A stretch of DNA of 64,000 nt from Cryptomeria japonica (Eukaryota > Streptophyta > Pinopsida > Cupressales > Cupressaceae), in the NCBI RefSeq assembly GCF_030272615.1, contig NC_081414.1, positions 780,554,119-780,618,118 on the forward strand, given 5' to 3'. The translations under genes and the position numbers were made by a program. This document shows positions 34,032 to 45,171 of the stretch, piece after piece. The notes beneath the pieces were generated by a model. That model was not told the origin of the DNA. It searched no databases and worked only from the letters and a program-made list of their open reading frames with translations. Within the stretch, counting starts at the first letter, position 1, and every line of letters starts with the position of its first letter.

Positions 34032-34084
34032 GGATGTAACTAAAGTTGAAATTATTCATGGGAGTTAACCTTTCATGGTATGCA

Positions 34085-34385
34085 AGGGTATTTGATTAGA
34101 GATATACAACTACAAATCATAAACAAAATGATATGTACTTCACCATTTTCAATCAATACATCTTACATATATATAGGAGAGTGTACTCATATATTCAAGG
34201 AGAGATTATCTCCATAAATCCTTATTTAGTTGTCATTGTTACTCACATAACAATACACAACTTAAATTATTTGAGTTGTTGAAACAACTCCAAGCCATAA
34301 TATATATTATTGTTAATATAAAAATAATATTACTAAATACTAACATTTACATGATAATAATTACTCGCATAATTTTTATTTACCA
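34085..34385 (-). repeat. Left LTR of the tandem gag-only structure
   Basis: Aligns with 38669-39013 from TTTGATTAGAGATATAC through CATTTTCAATCAATACATCT, AGGAGAGATTATCTCC and TTTACATGAT. The last 40 bp (PPT side) are deleted relative to the middle LTR, joining TTACCAACA to the following unit. Confidence 0.75.
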
Positions 34386-34658
34386 ACATACATGGAGCAC
34401 TAACTCCTCTATAGTATTCTCACCCCTGTGGCATGACCATTCTCGTGGCTCATGATCTTAATACAAAATAAAGTCTCCCTCCTTCCATCATTTTAAAAAA
34501 TCTTACCACAAATATTTACGTGAACAAGAACCCATCAACTATCCACCTCATATGGTTTTATGAATCCTCCCACAAAACCTTTCAAGATCCATGAACAAAC
34601 TTACTTTGGTGCTTTTTTTTCTACTATGCTTGTAAATCAAAGAAGTTATATAAAAATT

Positions 34659-34675
34659 AACATATATATCATAAA
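34659..34675 (+). repeat. 17-bp target-site duplication, left copy
   Basis: AACATATATATCATAAA here and at 36461-36477 flank the ORF1-only LINE derivative. The uninterrupted equivalent in the second gag unit (near 39310: CAACATATATATCACAAATC) shows the pre-insertion state. Confidence 0.9.
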
Positions 34676-34707
34676 GCTTTTGTTTTGAGATTTCCAAAAT
34701 CGTCGCT

Positions 34708-36231
34708 ATGTCGCCTGGAGCTGCTGCCGCTGTCGCAACCCTAAGGCCGAATGTCGCTGCTGCCGCCGCAGCCCTAAGGCTGACTCTCATCTTACCTACT
34801 ACTGCTGTGGGGAGCTCGATGAAGGATGTTGTGGGAGCTACGAAGGGGGGCAATGTGGAGGTTTCTGTTCGGGCCAAAGCCAATGGTTCGAGGGTTTCTT
34901 CTGCGAGTTCTTCCTTGTGAGCCTTGCCCTCTTTGGGGATAGATGTTGGGTCTGCTCCGATGCTTGGGGGCTCCCATGCAACCATGTTGCTAAAGGAGGC
35001 TCTTGTGGTTTCTCCTTGCAAACCCAAGACTCCTATCACTAATATGGAGGGTAATGATGTGATGCATTCGGTACCCTCTGGTTCAGATTGGGTTGCCTGC
35101 GGTTTGGGGCCTCTGACTGTTCCTGTTTGCAAACCATTGGCTTTCCAGGTGTCTGATGATATTGATCAGGAGATCATCCACAACTCCTCTATGTTTGAGT
35201 CTCATGGTCTGATTTGCAGGTTTCGAGGCTTTTGGCCAAGCCTTCCTCAGTTGGACATTTGGATTTCCCAAAGCTGGGAATCGATTTTAAAAGGTTCAGT
35301 TAACATTTTTCCTTCTACCAAGGGCTTTTTCATTGCTAAATTTGAATATGAAGAGGATAGATAAAAAAATTTATGTACAAATCCTTTCAGCTGGGAGGAC
35401 AAATTTGTTTTGATGGTTAAACCCTGGTTCTTGGGTTTTAATCCTTCTACTGATTCTTTTAATGAGATTCCTATCTGGGTTAGGCTCCCTAACCTTCCCC
35501 TTCATCTATGGACAGACTCTCTACTAGAGGAGGTGGGGGAGGCTTTAGGTGAATTCCTAATGATTGATAAGGACTCTTACCAAATTTATCATTCTACTTA
35601 TGCTTGGATATTGGTTAACATTGATGCTTCTAAGGGGCTTCCAGCTGAGATAGAAATTGAATCTTCTTTGGGATCTTGGGTCCAACTGCTTGACTTTGAG
35701 GGCATCCCCTTTAGATGTCGAAAGTGCTTCCAGATTGGACATGTTGCTGCATGGTGTGAATCAGATAAGAAGAAAAAGAAATTTGCTTCTTGGTGGAAAG
35801 GTGCCTCCTCTGAGCATTACTTTATTAAAAAGAAAATCTTTTCCAAGGTGGCTGTGTAGGATCCTCAGGCCGAGCCTTTGGTTGCTGCCTCTATTTCTGG
35901 TACTCAGGAGTGTGGGGATGCTTGTGATGGCATCCCTAATGATCGTCTGAAGATTTTTGGATCTTCTTCCTTGGTTGATGACCTTCCCGCCTCCTAGATT
36001 GATGCTGGATCTTTGTCTGATCCTTTGATTTCTGCTATCCATGCCTCTCCAGAAGCTGGCTCTATTCCTCCTGGTGATGGGAGGTCCTCTATTCTTGATC
36101 CATCCTCTTGGAAAAAGGCTACTGCTAGGGTTGAGGAGGGATGGATTATTGTTAAAAGTAAAAAATCTAAATCGTCTCAGTCCTCTTTTGATATGACCCT
36201 TCGATCCCATAAGGGTAGGTCAAGTTCTTGA
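34708..36231 (+). pseudogene. LINE ORF1 (gag-like, DUF4283 plus zinc knuckle)
   Basis: 508 codons in one frame, interrupted by stops at 34918, 35362, 35857 and 35995 only. Residues 1-70 are Ala-rich (GAAAAVATLRPNVAAAAAAL). Residues 140-330 form the DUF4283 RNA-binding region typical of plant LINE/retro ORF1: LICRFRGFWPSLPQLDIWI, then WFLGFNPSTD, PIWVRLPNLPLHLWTDSLL, GEALGEFLMID. Around residues 333-350 lies CRKCFQIGHVAAWC, a perfect CX2CX4HX4C knuckle, followed by KKKKK. The C-terminus is basic and Ser-rich. It would coat the element's RNA. The four stops are single-base changes, so decay is light. Confidence 0.85.
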
Positions 36232-36412
36232 TCCGTCCTGGTTAGGTTGGGGCTGCTGGTCTCTTGCAGCTCACTGGTTCTTGTTGGGGGTCCTTTTTGT
36301 GTTGTACCCCATCCTTGGTTTGGCCATGTCGTGTCTCATTTATGTCTTGTTTCTTTGAGTGGACTTTCAAGTTTATCTTTTAGTTTGGGTTGCAGGTCCT
36401 TCCAAAACCTAC

Positions 36413-36460
36413 CTTGTAAAGGGTTTCGGGTCCCTTAAAACCTGTTTTTACTTAATCAAA
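36413..36460 (+). repeat. LINE 3' tail of the ORF1-only element
   Basis: TTGTAAAGGGTTTCGGGTCC, then CTTAAAACCTG, a T-rich step and CTTAATCAAAA, directly abutting the right target duplication at 36461. It matches the tails of the ORF3-bearing LINE copies. Confidence 0.85.
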
Positions 36461-36869
36461 AACATATATATCATAAATCTAAAAAACACATTGCATAAAA
36501 ACACAATGTTCTTAATTGTAGTCATTGTTATCGATCACTGTCACTCGATCTCGAACAATATAGACAACCACCACTACCACTGGAAGTTGCCCTTTTGTTT
36601 AGTCATTTTGGTACGAAATGGAAATGGAACATTCGTTATTATTCCCTCATACAATGTGAAATTTCCACTTAATGACACAACCAAAAATAATGAAAAGCAT
36701 AAAAAAATAAATAAAACAACAGTTGATAAGTCACACCATCATTGGTGACTGATGAGAGGACAATGATTTTCCTCTTTCCTTCATTGCCTTTGGCCTCCAA
36801 TATTAAATTATTTGAAGAACATATTCCTCATCACTAAGACATGATAACTCTTCATTACTGGCATATTCT

Positions 36870-37618
36870 TTCCAATTTTTTTCTTTAGCAAATGTAGCAT
36901 GATGATCTAGTTTATCATCTAGTTGATCTTGTGCCCTCTTCTTGTAATTCAAAATTACATGCCCTATTTCATTACAATAGAAATATTTTATTTTTCATTT
37001 TGAAAGAATATTCTTAGATTTGTACTTTCCTTCTCTTGCTTTGTTATGTACAAATAAGACCTCTTTATATTTTGAGTCTTCATTATGATCAAGTAGAGTA
37101 GACATTACTCCTTCAAGACTCATGGTTACCTTTCTTAATGTGAACACCATTCTAGACATATTTTTAGGAAAACTATTCAGAAGTATTGCTTTTGTATCAT
37201 CATCATTTACCTTCTCATTAATGCTTGCTAGCTGATTTTGGAGAGAGTGAAACTTACTAATATGTTCTGCCATTTTTATACCTTTCTCCATCTTAAATCC
37301 AAACAATCTCTGGTTCAATGTTGTCTTGGCGCTTTCTGCTTCAAATATGAAAACCTTGTTTAATGACTTGCAAATCTCTTTTACAAACTTCACAAAATCT
37401 ACATGGTAATATGCTTTTGATAAGACGATACCAATAGTTCCCAAACCTTTCTAATTTTTGATATTCCACTTCACAAGTTCATTTACATCAATTGTTATGA
37501 CTGAATTTGGTTTGACAACATCCCAAATATCCTTTTATATCAAGTGCAACTGCATCTGTACTTGCCAAGTATGAAATTCTCTTCCTTAAAATTTCTCAAT
37601 AAGAGTTATTTTGTCCAT
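36870..37618 (-). pseudogene. Copia gag, copy 1 (UBN2-type with zinc knuckle)
   Basis: Start at the Met at 37618 (MDKITLIEKF). The body is HVDFVKFVKEICKSLNKVF, LFGFKMEKGIKMAEHISKFH, LLNSFPKNMSRMVFTLRKV, then a knuckle near 36980-36940 in which the first and last Cys are Tyr (YFYCNEIGHVILNY). In-frame stops occur near 37590 and 37532 and at the junction before GTIGIV. It forms the particle protein of copia elements; here it is dead. One stop (LI followed by TAA, then KD) is shared with copy 2. Confidence 0.85.
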
Positions 37619-37619
37619 G

Positions 37620-38640
37620 ATTATTCTTTTAATTGAAGGTGTCAGACTCAACTGATAATGCACCTTAAAGCTTTTGCAAATTTGACACAACAATAAAATA
37701 ATATAAACTTTCTAAACAATAAACATAATTGCCGAACAAAGGTAGTAGAAATAACAAGAAATAAGATCATAACAATAGTTATAGCTTTCAAGTAAAAAAA
37801 ACTGCCACCATGATCAAAGATCAATGAATTCTCAAACCTTTTGAATGCATGTTCCAATGGAGATAATTTCCAATATTCTAATAAAGAAAGATGGGTCACA
37901 ACCAGTGAACATTAAATGAACGATATAGAAATTGCATTCGCTTATGAAAAGCCATTGCCAAAATAAAGAGAGCTGATCAAATGTCGTAAAATGCGTGCAG
38001 TAGAAAGAAAAGAATGGACATTTAGAGATTCAACACTAATATTGAGGCATTTGGATTATCTCATGTGGAGATCTACGCATTTTTGCTTGGTGTAGCGTAA
38101 CAGTCTCTAAAGGAATTTACCAATTGCTAACATAATTGTGTGTCTTGGTGAGAAATATGCCTTCTATGCATGAGCTGCTACCAGAAACAATTTTCACAGC
38201 AATGATAACTTAGTCCTCAACCTGATCAAGGTAAATGTCGTTGTCAGCTCAGCCAATGAGAATTGCTACAAAAAACACAGCAAACAACAAAGAAATATAA
38301 GAACTTATACCTCTCGGAATGAATGGATCGCCTGATGAGAGTTCGCTGACCAAGATAGATGTGGCCAATGAAGCAAGCTGATAAGGTACGAGAATTTGCA
38401 GATTTGATCAATACCAATACAAACACAAAATTCTTCTACTTTGAATTCAACGGGAAACAACGCCACTCTTAGTCTCAAGAATGAATACTATTCTATGTCA
38501 TGATCGAGTCTCACTTAAGAAAGTCTTGAAAGTCTTGAGTTCAACAACATGCTTGTAGGTTGACTTCCATATTGAACAATAGACTGCATATTATTTGGCC
38601 TAATTTTAAAAAACCAGTTTTCTCTGCTCATCATATGGAC
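37620..38640 (-). other. Leader between primer site and gag, copy 1
   Basis: About 1 kb without a conserved frame, alignable with 40470-41470 of the second unit (shared: ATAAAGAGAGCTGATCAAAT, CCTCAACCTGATCAAGGTAA). It is unusually long for a copia leader. Confidence 0.6.
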
Positions 38641-38649
38641 AAGATATTA

Positions 38650-38665
38650 TCCCGCTCTGATAACA
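38650..38665 (-). other. Primer-binding site, unit 1
   Basis: The minus strand reads TGTTATCAGAGCGGGATAAT, one mismatch from the common copia site TGGTATCAGAGC, 3 nt inside the middle LTR. Confidence 0.85.
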
Positions 38666-38668
38666 TAT

Positions 38669-39013
38669 TGTAAAATTTGATTGGAGATATACAGCTGCAA
38701 ATCACAAACAAATGATACATACTTCACCATTTTCAATCAATACATCTTAAATATATAGAGTCTACTCCTATATTTAATATATAGAGTCTACTCCAATATT
38801 TAAGGAGAGATTATCTCCACAAATTCTTATTTAGTTGTGATTGTTAAATTTATGTAACAATATGCAAATCAAATTATACGAGTTGTTAAAACAAATTCAA
38901 ATTGTAATATAGATTATTGTTATATTAACAATAATTATACTCAATAATAACATTTACATGATGATAATTACTCACATAATTATTATTTACCAACTAACTC
39001 AAATTTCCTAACA
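38669..39013 (-). repeat. Middle LTR of the tandem gag-only structure
   Basis: 345 bp with TG...CA ends. A purine tract (minus strand AAGGAGTGGAA) precedes its start TGTTAGGAAATTTGAG at the 39013 side, and a primer site follows at the 38669 side, so it serves as 3' LTR of one unit and 5' LTR of the next. A short duplication of the TATATAGAGTCTACTCC word is present near 38755-38790. Confidence 0.85.
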
Positions 39014-39729
39014 TTCCACTCCTTAGTACGAACATGGTAGAAAACAATTCACACACTCCTCTGTAGTATGCTCACCCCTAGGGCATGCCCATTCTCGTGG
39101 CTCATGACCTTGGTACAAAAGGTCTCTTTCCTTTCATGGTTTTAAACAAGCTTACCACAAATCTTGATGTGAACAAGAACCCATCAAATATCCACCTCGT
39201 GTGGTTATCTAGATCCTCCCACAAATCCTTTCAAGATCTGAACTGACTTACTCTAGTGCTTTTGTTTTGTACTATGCTTGTACATTAGGGAAGTTATATA
39301 GAAATCAACATATATATCACAAATCTGAAAAACACATTCTGTAAGAATACAATGTCCTTAATTATAATCATTGTTATTGATCATTACCACTCGATCGAGA
39401 ACAAAAAAGACAACCACCATTGCCATTGGGACCTGCCCTTAACTTTAGTCATTTTGGCACGAAATGGGAATGTAACATTGGTTATTATTCTCTCCTATAA
39501 TGTAAAATTTCAAGTTACTCACACAACTCGAAACAGTGAAAAGCATAAAAAATTAAATGCCACCAGTGCTGATAAGAAACCCCATCATTGGTGACTGACG
39601 AGAGGACATTGATTGTCCTCCTTCCTTTGTTGCCTTTGGCCTCTAATCTTGAATTATTTTTAAAGCACATATTCCTCATCACTAGGACATGGCAACTCTT
39701 CATTATTGGCATATTCTCTCTAATTTGTT

Positions 39730-40465
39730 CCTTCAGTGAAGGTAGAATGATGATCTAGTTTACCATCTAGTAGATCTTGTGCCCTCTTCTTGCAATTCAA
39801 AATTACATGTCCTATTTCATTGCAATAGAAATATTTGATTTTTCATTTTGATGCAATATTCTTAGATTTGTACTTTCCTTTTCTTCCTTTCTTATGTACA
39901 AATAATAACTCTTCAGATTCCAAGTCTTCATTATCATGAAGTAGAGTAGACATTTACTCCTTCAAGACTAATAGTTACCTTTCTTAATGTGAACATCATT
40001 ATAGACAAATTTTTAGAAAAACTATTCAGAAATATTGCTTTGAAATCATCATCCTTTACCTTCTCATTAATCTCAGCTAGCTGATTTAGGAGAGAGTAAA
40101 ACTTACTAATATGATCTACCATTTTTATACCATTTTCTATCTTCAATCCATACAATCTCTTCTTCAATATTGTCTTAGAACTTTCTTCTTTAGATAAAAA
40201 GAGCTTGTTTAATGACCTCCAAATCTCTTTTGTTGACTTCACAAAATCCACATGGTGTAAATATGTTTTTGATAAGATGAGACCAATAGTTCCCAAATCT
40301 TTCTAATTTTTTATACTTTGCAAGTTCATTTGCATCGGTTGGTATGATTGATTTTGGTTTGACAACCTCTGAAAGATCCTTTTATATCAAGTGTAGCTGC
40401 ATCTATAGTTGCCAAGTATGAAATTCTCTACTTGCAAATTTCTCAATGAGGGTTAATTTGTCCAT
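39730..40465 (-). pseudogene. Copia gag, copy 2
   Basis: Met at 40465 (MDKLTLIEKFASREFHTWQL), then TYLHHVDFVKSTKEIWRSLN, LYGLKIENGIKMVDHISKFY, FLNSFSKNLSIMMFTLRKV, and a knuckle near 39840-39790 that keeps the last Cys lost in copy 1. It is shorter in stops than copy 1 but shares the TAA after HLI and has a shift before GTIGLI. Confidence 0.85.
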
Positions 40466-41487
40466 GGTTATTTTGTTAATCAAAGGTGTCAAGCTCAACT
40501 GATAATGCACCTTAACACTTTTGCAAATTTTCCATACAACAATAAAATAATATAAACTTTCTAACAATGAACACAATTGACTGAGCAAAAGTAGTGGAAA
40601 TAACAAAAAATGAGATCATAACAATAGTTGTAGCTTTAACCTCAAAATAACTACCACCACGATAAAAGATTAATGAATTATTGAAGCCTTTGAATTCATG
40701 CTCCAATGGAGATAATTGCCAAGATTCTAATAAAGAATAATAGGTCACAATCACTAGCATTACATGAATGATATAGAAATTGCACTAGCTTATGAAATAC
40801 CACTCCCAAAATAAAGAGAGCTGATCAAATATGGTAAAAATCATATAGTAGAAAGAAAACACTATAAATTTGATGATTCTACACTAACATCAGGGCATTT
40901 GGATTATCGTGGAGATCTATGCATTTATTCTTGGTGTGGCATAATAGTCTCTAAATGAATTTACAACTACTATTATAATTGTGTGTTTGTGTGAGGAATA
41001 TTCCTTCTTTGCATGAGTTGCTACTAGGAACAATCTTCACACTAATGATAATGTAGTCCTCAACCTGATCAAGGTAAATATAGTTGTTAGCTTGGCCAAT
41101 GAGAATCACTAGGTAAAACATATGAAACAACAAATAAATATAAGAACTTCCTCTTAGAATGAATGGATTGCCTAATGAGAGTTCATTGATCAATATAGTT
41201 ATGGCCAATGAAACAAGTTGATAAGCTACATGATAATTTATAGATTTGATCAATACCAATCCAAACGTAAGATTCTTCCACTTTGAATTGTAGGGAAAAC
41301 AATGCCACTTTTAGTCTCAAAAAGGAACAATATTCTATGTCATGATTGAGTCTTGCTCAGGAATGTCTCAAGTTCAACAACATGCTTGTAGGTTGACATT
41401 GTTATTGAACAATAGATTCCATAATATTCAGCCAAATTTTTAAAAAATAGTTTTTTCTACTCATCATACGAGCAAGATATTATCCCT

Positions 41488-41498
41488 CTCTAATACCA
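41488..41498 (-). other. Primer-binding site, unit 2
   Basis: The minus strand reads TGGTATTAGAG then AGGGATAATATC, the same site and following bases as unit 1 with one transition. Confidence 0.8.
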
Positions 41499-41501
41499 TA
41501 T

Positions 41502-41655
41502 TATAAAATTTAGTTAGAGATATGCAACTACAAATCACAAACAAAATGATATTTACTTCATCATTTTCAATCAATACATCTTACATATATATAGGAGAGT
41601 CTACTCCTATATTCAAGGAGATATTATCTCCATAAATCCTTATTTAGTTGTGGTG
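41502..41655 (-). repeat. Right LTR of the tandem structure, truncated
   Basis: Aligns with the first 155 bp of the middle LTR (AAATTTAGTTAGAGATATGC through ATCTCCATAAATCCTTATTT), then stops abruptly in LINE-derived sequence. Confidence 0.8.
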
Positions 41656-43284
41656 AATACTTAGGGACAAAAATTCCTATCACTTTGTGGTGAATACTTT
41701 TCTCAAATGCAAGTAAGGTTCGACACTTGTTAAGAAATCAAATGGATCAAATGGTGGCTACTAGGTAGACTGTCTTAAATCACTTTGGGTGGGTATGGTT
41801 AAGGTTATTATCTATTATTTCACCTTGGATGGGAAGTTTAACACTATCTATGGCCATCATTTTTCATTACTTAATCACATTAGGCATAAGATATTGGTTT
41901 TAGTCCCTTTCTATCTTCTTTCATCCCTACAAACTAGTATTAAGAAGGTCAATAAGAAATAGAGTAATTGTATTCTTCATGAGGGCTTGTTTCTTCTAAT
42001 TGTGGAACACTTTAAAGCCCTTGCATCTCCCCTTAATGGGAAAGGATATGGTTCCCTCTCTTTGCATAAAAAAAATTTAGGGTTTGAGGAGGATATGGAG
42101 ATGGATTTTGGGGAGGGAGAGGATGAATTGAAGGATGTTGACTAGGAAACAGAGAATGGGGATTCATCAGAGTTGAAAATTCTCTCAAACGAGTAGAAAA
42201 AGGAGGTCCGTCCTCTTAGGAATGAGAAAGGGATATTTGTGAAGAGAAAGAAGGCAACATATGACTCACCTAGTCAAGTAGATGTGAATTCAAATACAAA
42301 GGAGGTTGGTGATAATCCAAATGTGCAAGGGGTGAATTTCATTGATGAAGGGGCCAACCTTATGGGTGGAGGCAAAGGATCCTTGTGAGCGACACCTTCC
42401 CGTTCATTATCTAATTGTGCTGATGAGGATAGAGTTAATCATCCTCCCTTGTGCAAGGATTTTCTTAAGGGTCCCCCTTCCTCAAAAATAGTCCTATGAA
42501 CTCCCTTGATCTTTTGGAAATTGATAGGGATGCTACTATGGTATAGTTTAGGATTTCCAAATGGTTATTTCTATAGATAAAATAAATTAATGCAAATATC
42601 TAGTCCATTAAAAGTAAGATGGATTATTTGGAGTGGTGAGATGGTCAGATATCCTTTGAGGCTTGTGTGAACAATGTGGCTTTTTATGAGAAAAGATTAG
42701 AATGCTCTCTATCCTAGAAAAAGTGGCCAAAGATGTTTCTCTCCTTAAAACTGACTGTGAAGGTAGGCTGGGGGATTTTTAAGCCAAAATAAAGTGAATT
42801 GATGATAACTTGTCTAATTTGGTAAAGATGAGTTATCACACAATTCATACTAGCGCAGAGGGGATCACAATCCTTGTGAATCATTGGTAGAATGTGCATG
42901 CAATAAATTCTAGGGGCAGTATTATTATTGATTTGGAATTGGAAAATAAGGGTAAGCTAACAGAAGATGACAATAGCGGTCTTTTAGAGTGAACCCATGG
43001 GTATATTAAGAAGAATAAGGAGTAAGCGAAAGATCGAATTGTATGATCTAACAAACTTGGCTCAAAATATTGATTAGATGGAAGTTGAGGTTGTTGAAGC
43101 CCAAAAGAATCTTTGTTAGATTTTTTGTTTTCCTTTACTAGCCTATTTTTCTAGGAGTCTAGTTTTTGGTGTTTTTGTGTTGTTGAGTTGTTGGTTGTTT
43201 GTATTCTGTTTCATTTGTAGCTCATTGTACTCAAGGTTTCGAGACCCCTTCAAAAATATTTTTTTTCCTTAATAAAAAACATTA
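41656..43284 (+). mobile_element. 5'-truncated LINE 3' end with ORF3 (copy E3)
   Basis: Contains only the ORF3 body and the tail (CAAGGTTTCGAGACCCCTTC, a T run, TTAATAAAAAACA at 43224-43282). The 5' junction lies in the right LTR of the gag-only structure. No target duplication could be recognised. Confidence 0.7.
41700..43119 (+). pseudogene. LINE ORF3 (copy E3)
   Basis: Core: LWVGMVKVIIYYFTLDGKF, IYGHHFSLLNHIRHK, ILHEGLFLLIVEHFKAL, matching positions 125-200 of the E1 protein. An acidic part follows (GFEEDMEMDFGEGEDELKDV), then Lys-rich KRKK, a decayed middle, and the conserved end IRSKRKIELYDLTNLAQNID with EVVEAQKNL before TAG at 43117. Many stops and shifts. It has the same order of acidic, basic, helical and C-terminal parts as the other copies. 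Confidence 0.7.
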
Positions 43285-43289
43285 TATGC

Positions 43290-45165
43290 TTAGGTTCTTC
43301 TTGCTATAATTTGATAGCTAAAAAATATAATGGGAATAAATATAATATAGAACTAGTTAATTACACTATGTGTATAAAACTGAAATTAGATTTAAGGATA
43401 TAACAAAAAACATAAAATTTTACATATTTAACACCATTGCAGCACACATTGAGAAATGCATTGATAAATTTGTTAATATACATTTATAAGAAGTATCTTA
43501 GAATTACATTTTGTAGTCAATGTAGTCACATCCCTTCTAACCTAACTTACAAGTTTTTGTATCATTTTATGGCTAGAAAAAATTGAATTTAGCGGTTTCC
43601 TAAGTATCATTGGAAATTAAATTTCACTAGCTTTCAAGATAATTTTGGCAATCAAGCCCTTAAATGTACTAATATATGCTATATTGATATTTAAAAAGAA
43701 TAAAATAAGAATAATTTGATATACACAATATATGCACCTATCGTATAAGCAATGCCTTAGACACATAAATATAGATCTAAAATGCACAAATACGCATACT
43801 CCTAGTAATTAATGATATGATTTAATGATATTGATATATTTATATGACCACTTCACAACAACAACATTAAAAATTTGTGGACATATCTATCTTGTATTTT
43901 AGTCTTATGATAACCAAAGTGTGGTTGGTGGTGAAATCCATGAATAATAACAATAATAATTGTTGGCTTACATTATTCCTCTCTTCCACCTTGACACTAG
44001 CAATTGAGGATCATGCGATCATTATAATCAATCCCCTACATAACCAACATTTAGTACATTTTGTAATTTTTAAGCTTCTCTCAAATATCATGTTCAACAT
44101 CACTTATCACAATTATGGAGAAACTGGAGTGAGACAATTTTACACTACCATTCTCTTGAGGTCTAGTTGTTCTCTTAGTATTATGGAAGTTTTTAACGGG
44201 TTCCAAATAGAAGGTAAGAATGTAGCAAAGCCAAGATAACCATTTTTTGTCTAATCTACTTGTCAATAAGATTTAGGGTAGGTCCTCATGTGTTTTCTTA
44301 GCTTATTTTGGCTACAATCACTACCAAAATTTTAAAGGAGCAATTTGTCAAATTCGTGACACTGAATATTTAATTTTGATGCTTGGTTTTAGCCATTTTG
44401 AATTTTATTTTTTGAAATGTATATTAAATTTTAAAATAAATTTTGAAATACTTTTTTTCTCTTTGCTAAATTTTGAACATAATACAACTATATCGTTGAT
44501 TGTTGCATTGATAAGTAAAAAATTTAGTTCAACACTAGATTGTCAAATAATTTGAAAGGCATTGATTTTGGAGAGGCATAATAAAATACAGGATAGAAAA
44601 ATTTGACCATCTATGATGTACTTGCATCATCATAGCATTTTCATATTATACCGTTAACTATTAAAGACTTCCCACTTTTCATTACTTTTGAGTTAGATCA
44701 AGAAAGCTGAAATAATATTTATGTTTTGAGACTTTGCCTTAATATAGTAGAACTAGAAAACAATAAACTAAAATAACTCTATTAGTGTACTTTAAGCTTG
44801 GAGCAATAGTTCCTCTTTCTAATGAACAAATTGGACAGATAACTAGTGCATTGTAGTGAATATGAATGTTAACAAATACAATGAATATAAAACAAAAATT
44901 CATTCACTCATGCGAATCAATACTGAAAACTAAACTTATAATAAAAATTTAATTAAAAAAATTATTCTCTTCAGGAAAGTTTGTATACGGATAGTGCATT
45001 GCATCACAATTTCATGTCTAATTAATAATATTTTTTACAAATAATAAAACTTGGAGGAAAATTTAGAGGCATATGAAAAGATGGAAAGGATACTTGTGAA
45101 TTCATTTGTCAATTTATCTCAGCATGCAATTGTTACTTATTTCTAGCCTCCATTTCTTCCAAAGC
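43290..45165. other. AT-rich DNA, nothing recognised
   Basis: 1.9 kb. The longest frame (43877-44239, plus) is Asn/Ile/Leu-rich with no motif, and no element ends were found. Probably old non-coding repeat remains. Confidence 0.5.
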
Positions 45166-45171
45166 TCAACA

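Larger units (their letters stand above)
34676..36460 (+). mobile_element. ORF1-only LINE derivative with perfect target duplication
   Basis: A 1785-bp insertion bounded by a 17-bp perfect direct repeat. It contains a LINE ORF1 from 34708 to 36231, a 3' untranslated region of about 180 bp, and the LINE tail GGTTTCGGGTCCCTTAAAAC / CTTAATCAAAAACA, with no ORF2. Ordinary 5' truncation removes ORF1 first, so ORF1 joined to the 3' end without ORF2 means the source was already deleted. This is a half-LINE comparable in layout to mammalian HAL1. The ORF is less broken than most in the window, suggesting a relatively recent insertion. Confidence 0.85.
34085..41655 (-). mobile_element. Tandem gag-only copia structure: LTR-gag-LTR-gag-LTR
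   Basis: Three copies of one short LTR (about 34085-34385, 38669-39013, 41502-41655) separate two similar interiors, each with a primer-binding site, a leader of about 1 kb, and a copia-type gag on the minus strand, with no pol. Neighbouring units share the middle LTR, a typical product of unequal recombination between copies of a short element. The overall class (terminal repeats plus gag only) is known as TR-GAG. Copy 1 carries the ORF1-only LINE insertion 34676-36460. The right LTR is cut off by a LINE at 41656. Confidence 0.8.

Noticed and set aside
34548-35132. 194-codon minus-strand frame inside the ORF1-only LINE
   Set aside because: The plus strand carries ORF1 with DUF4283 and a zinc knuckle in one frame; the minus frame is its shadow.
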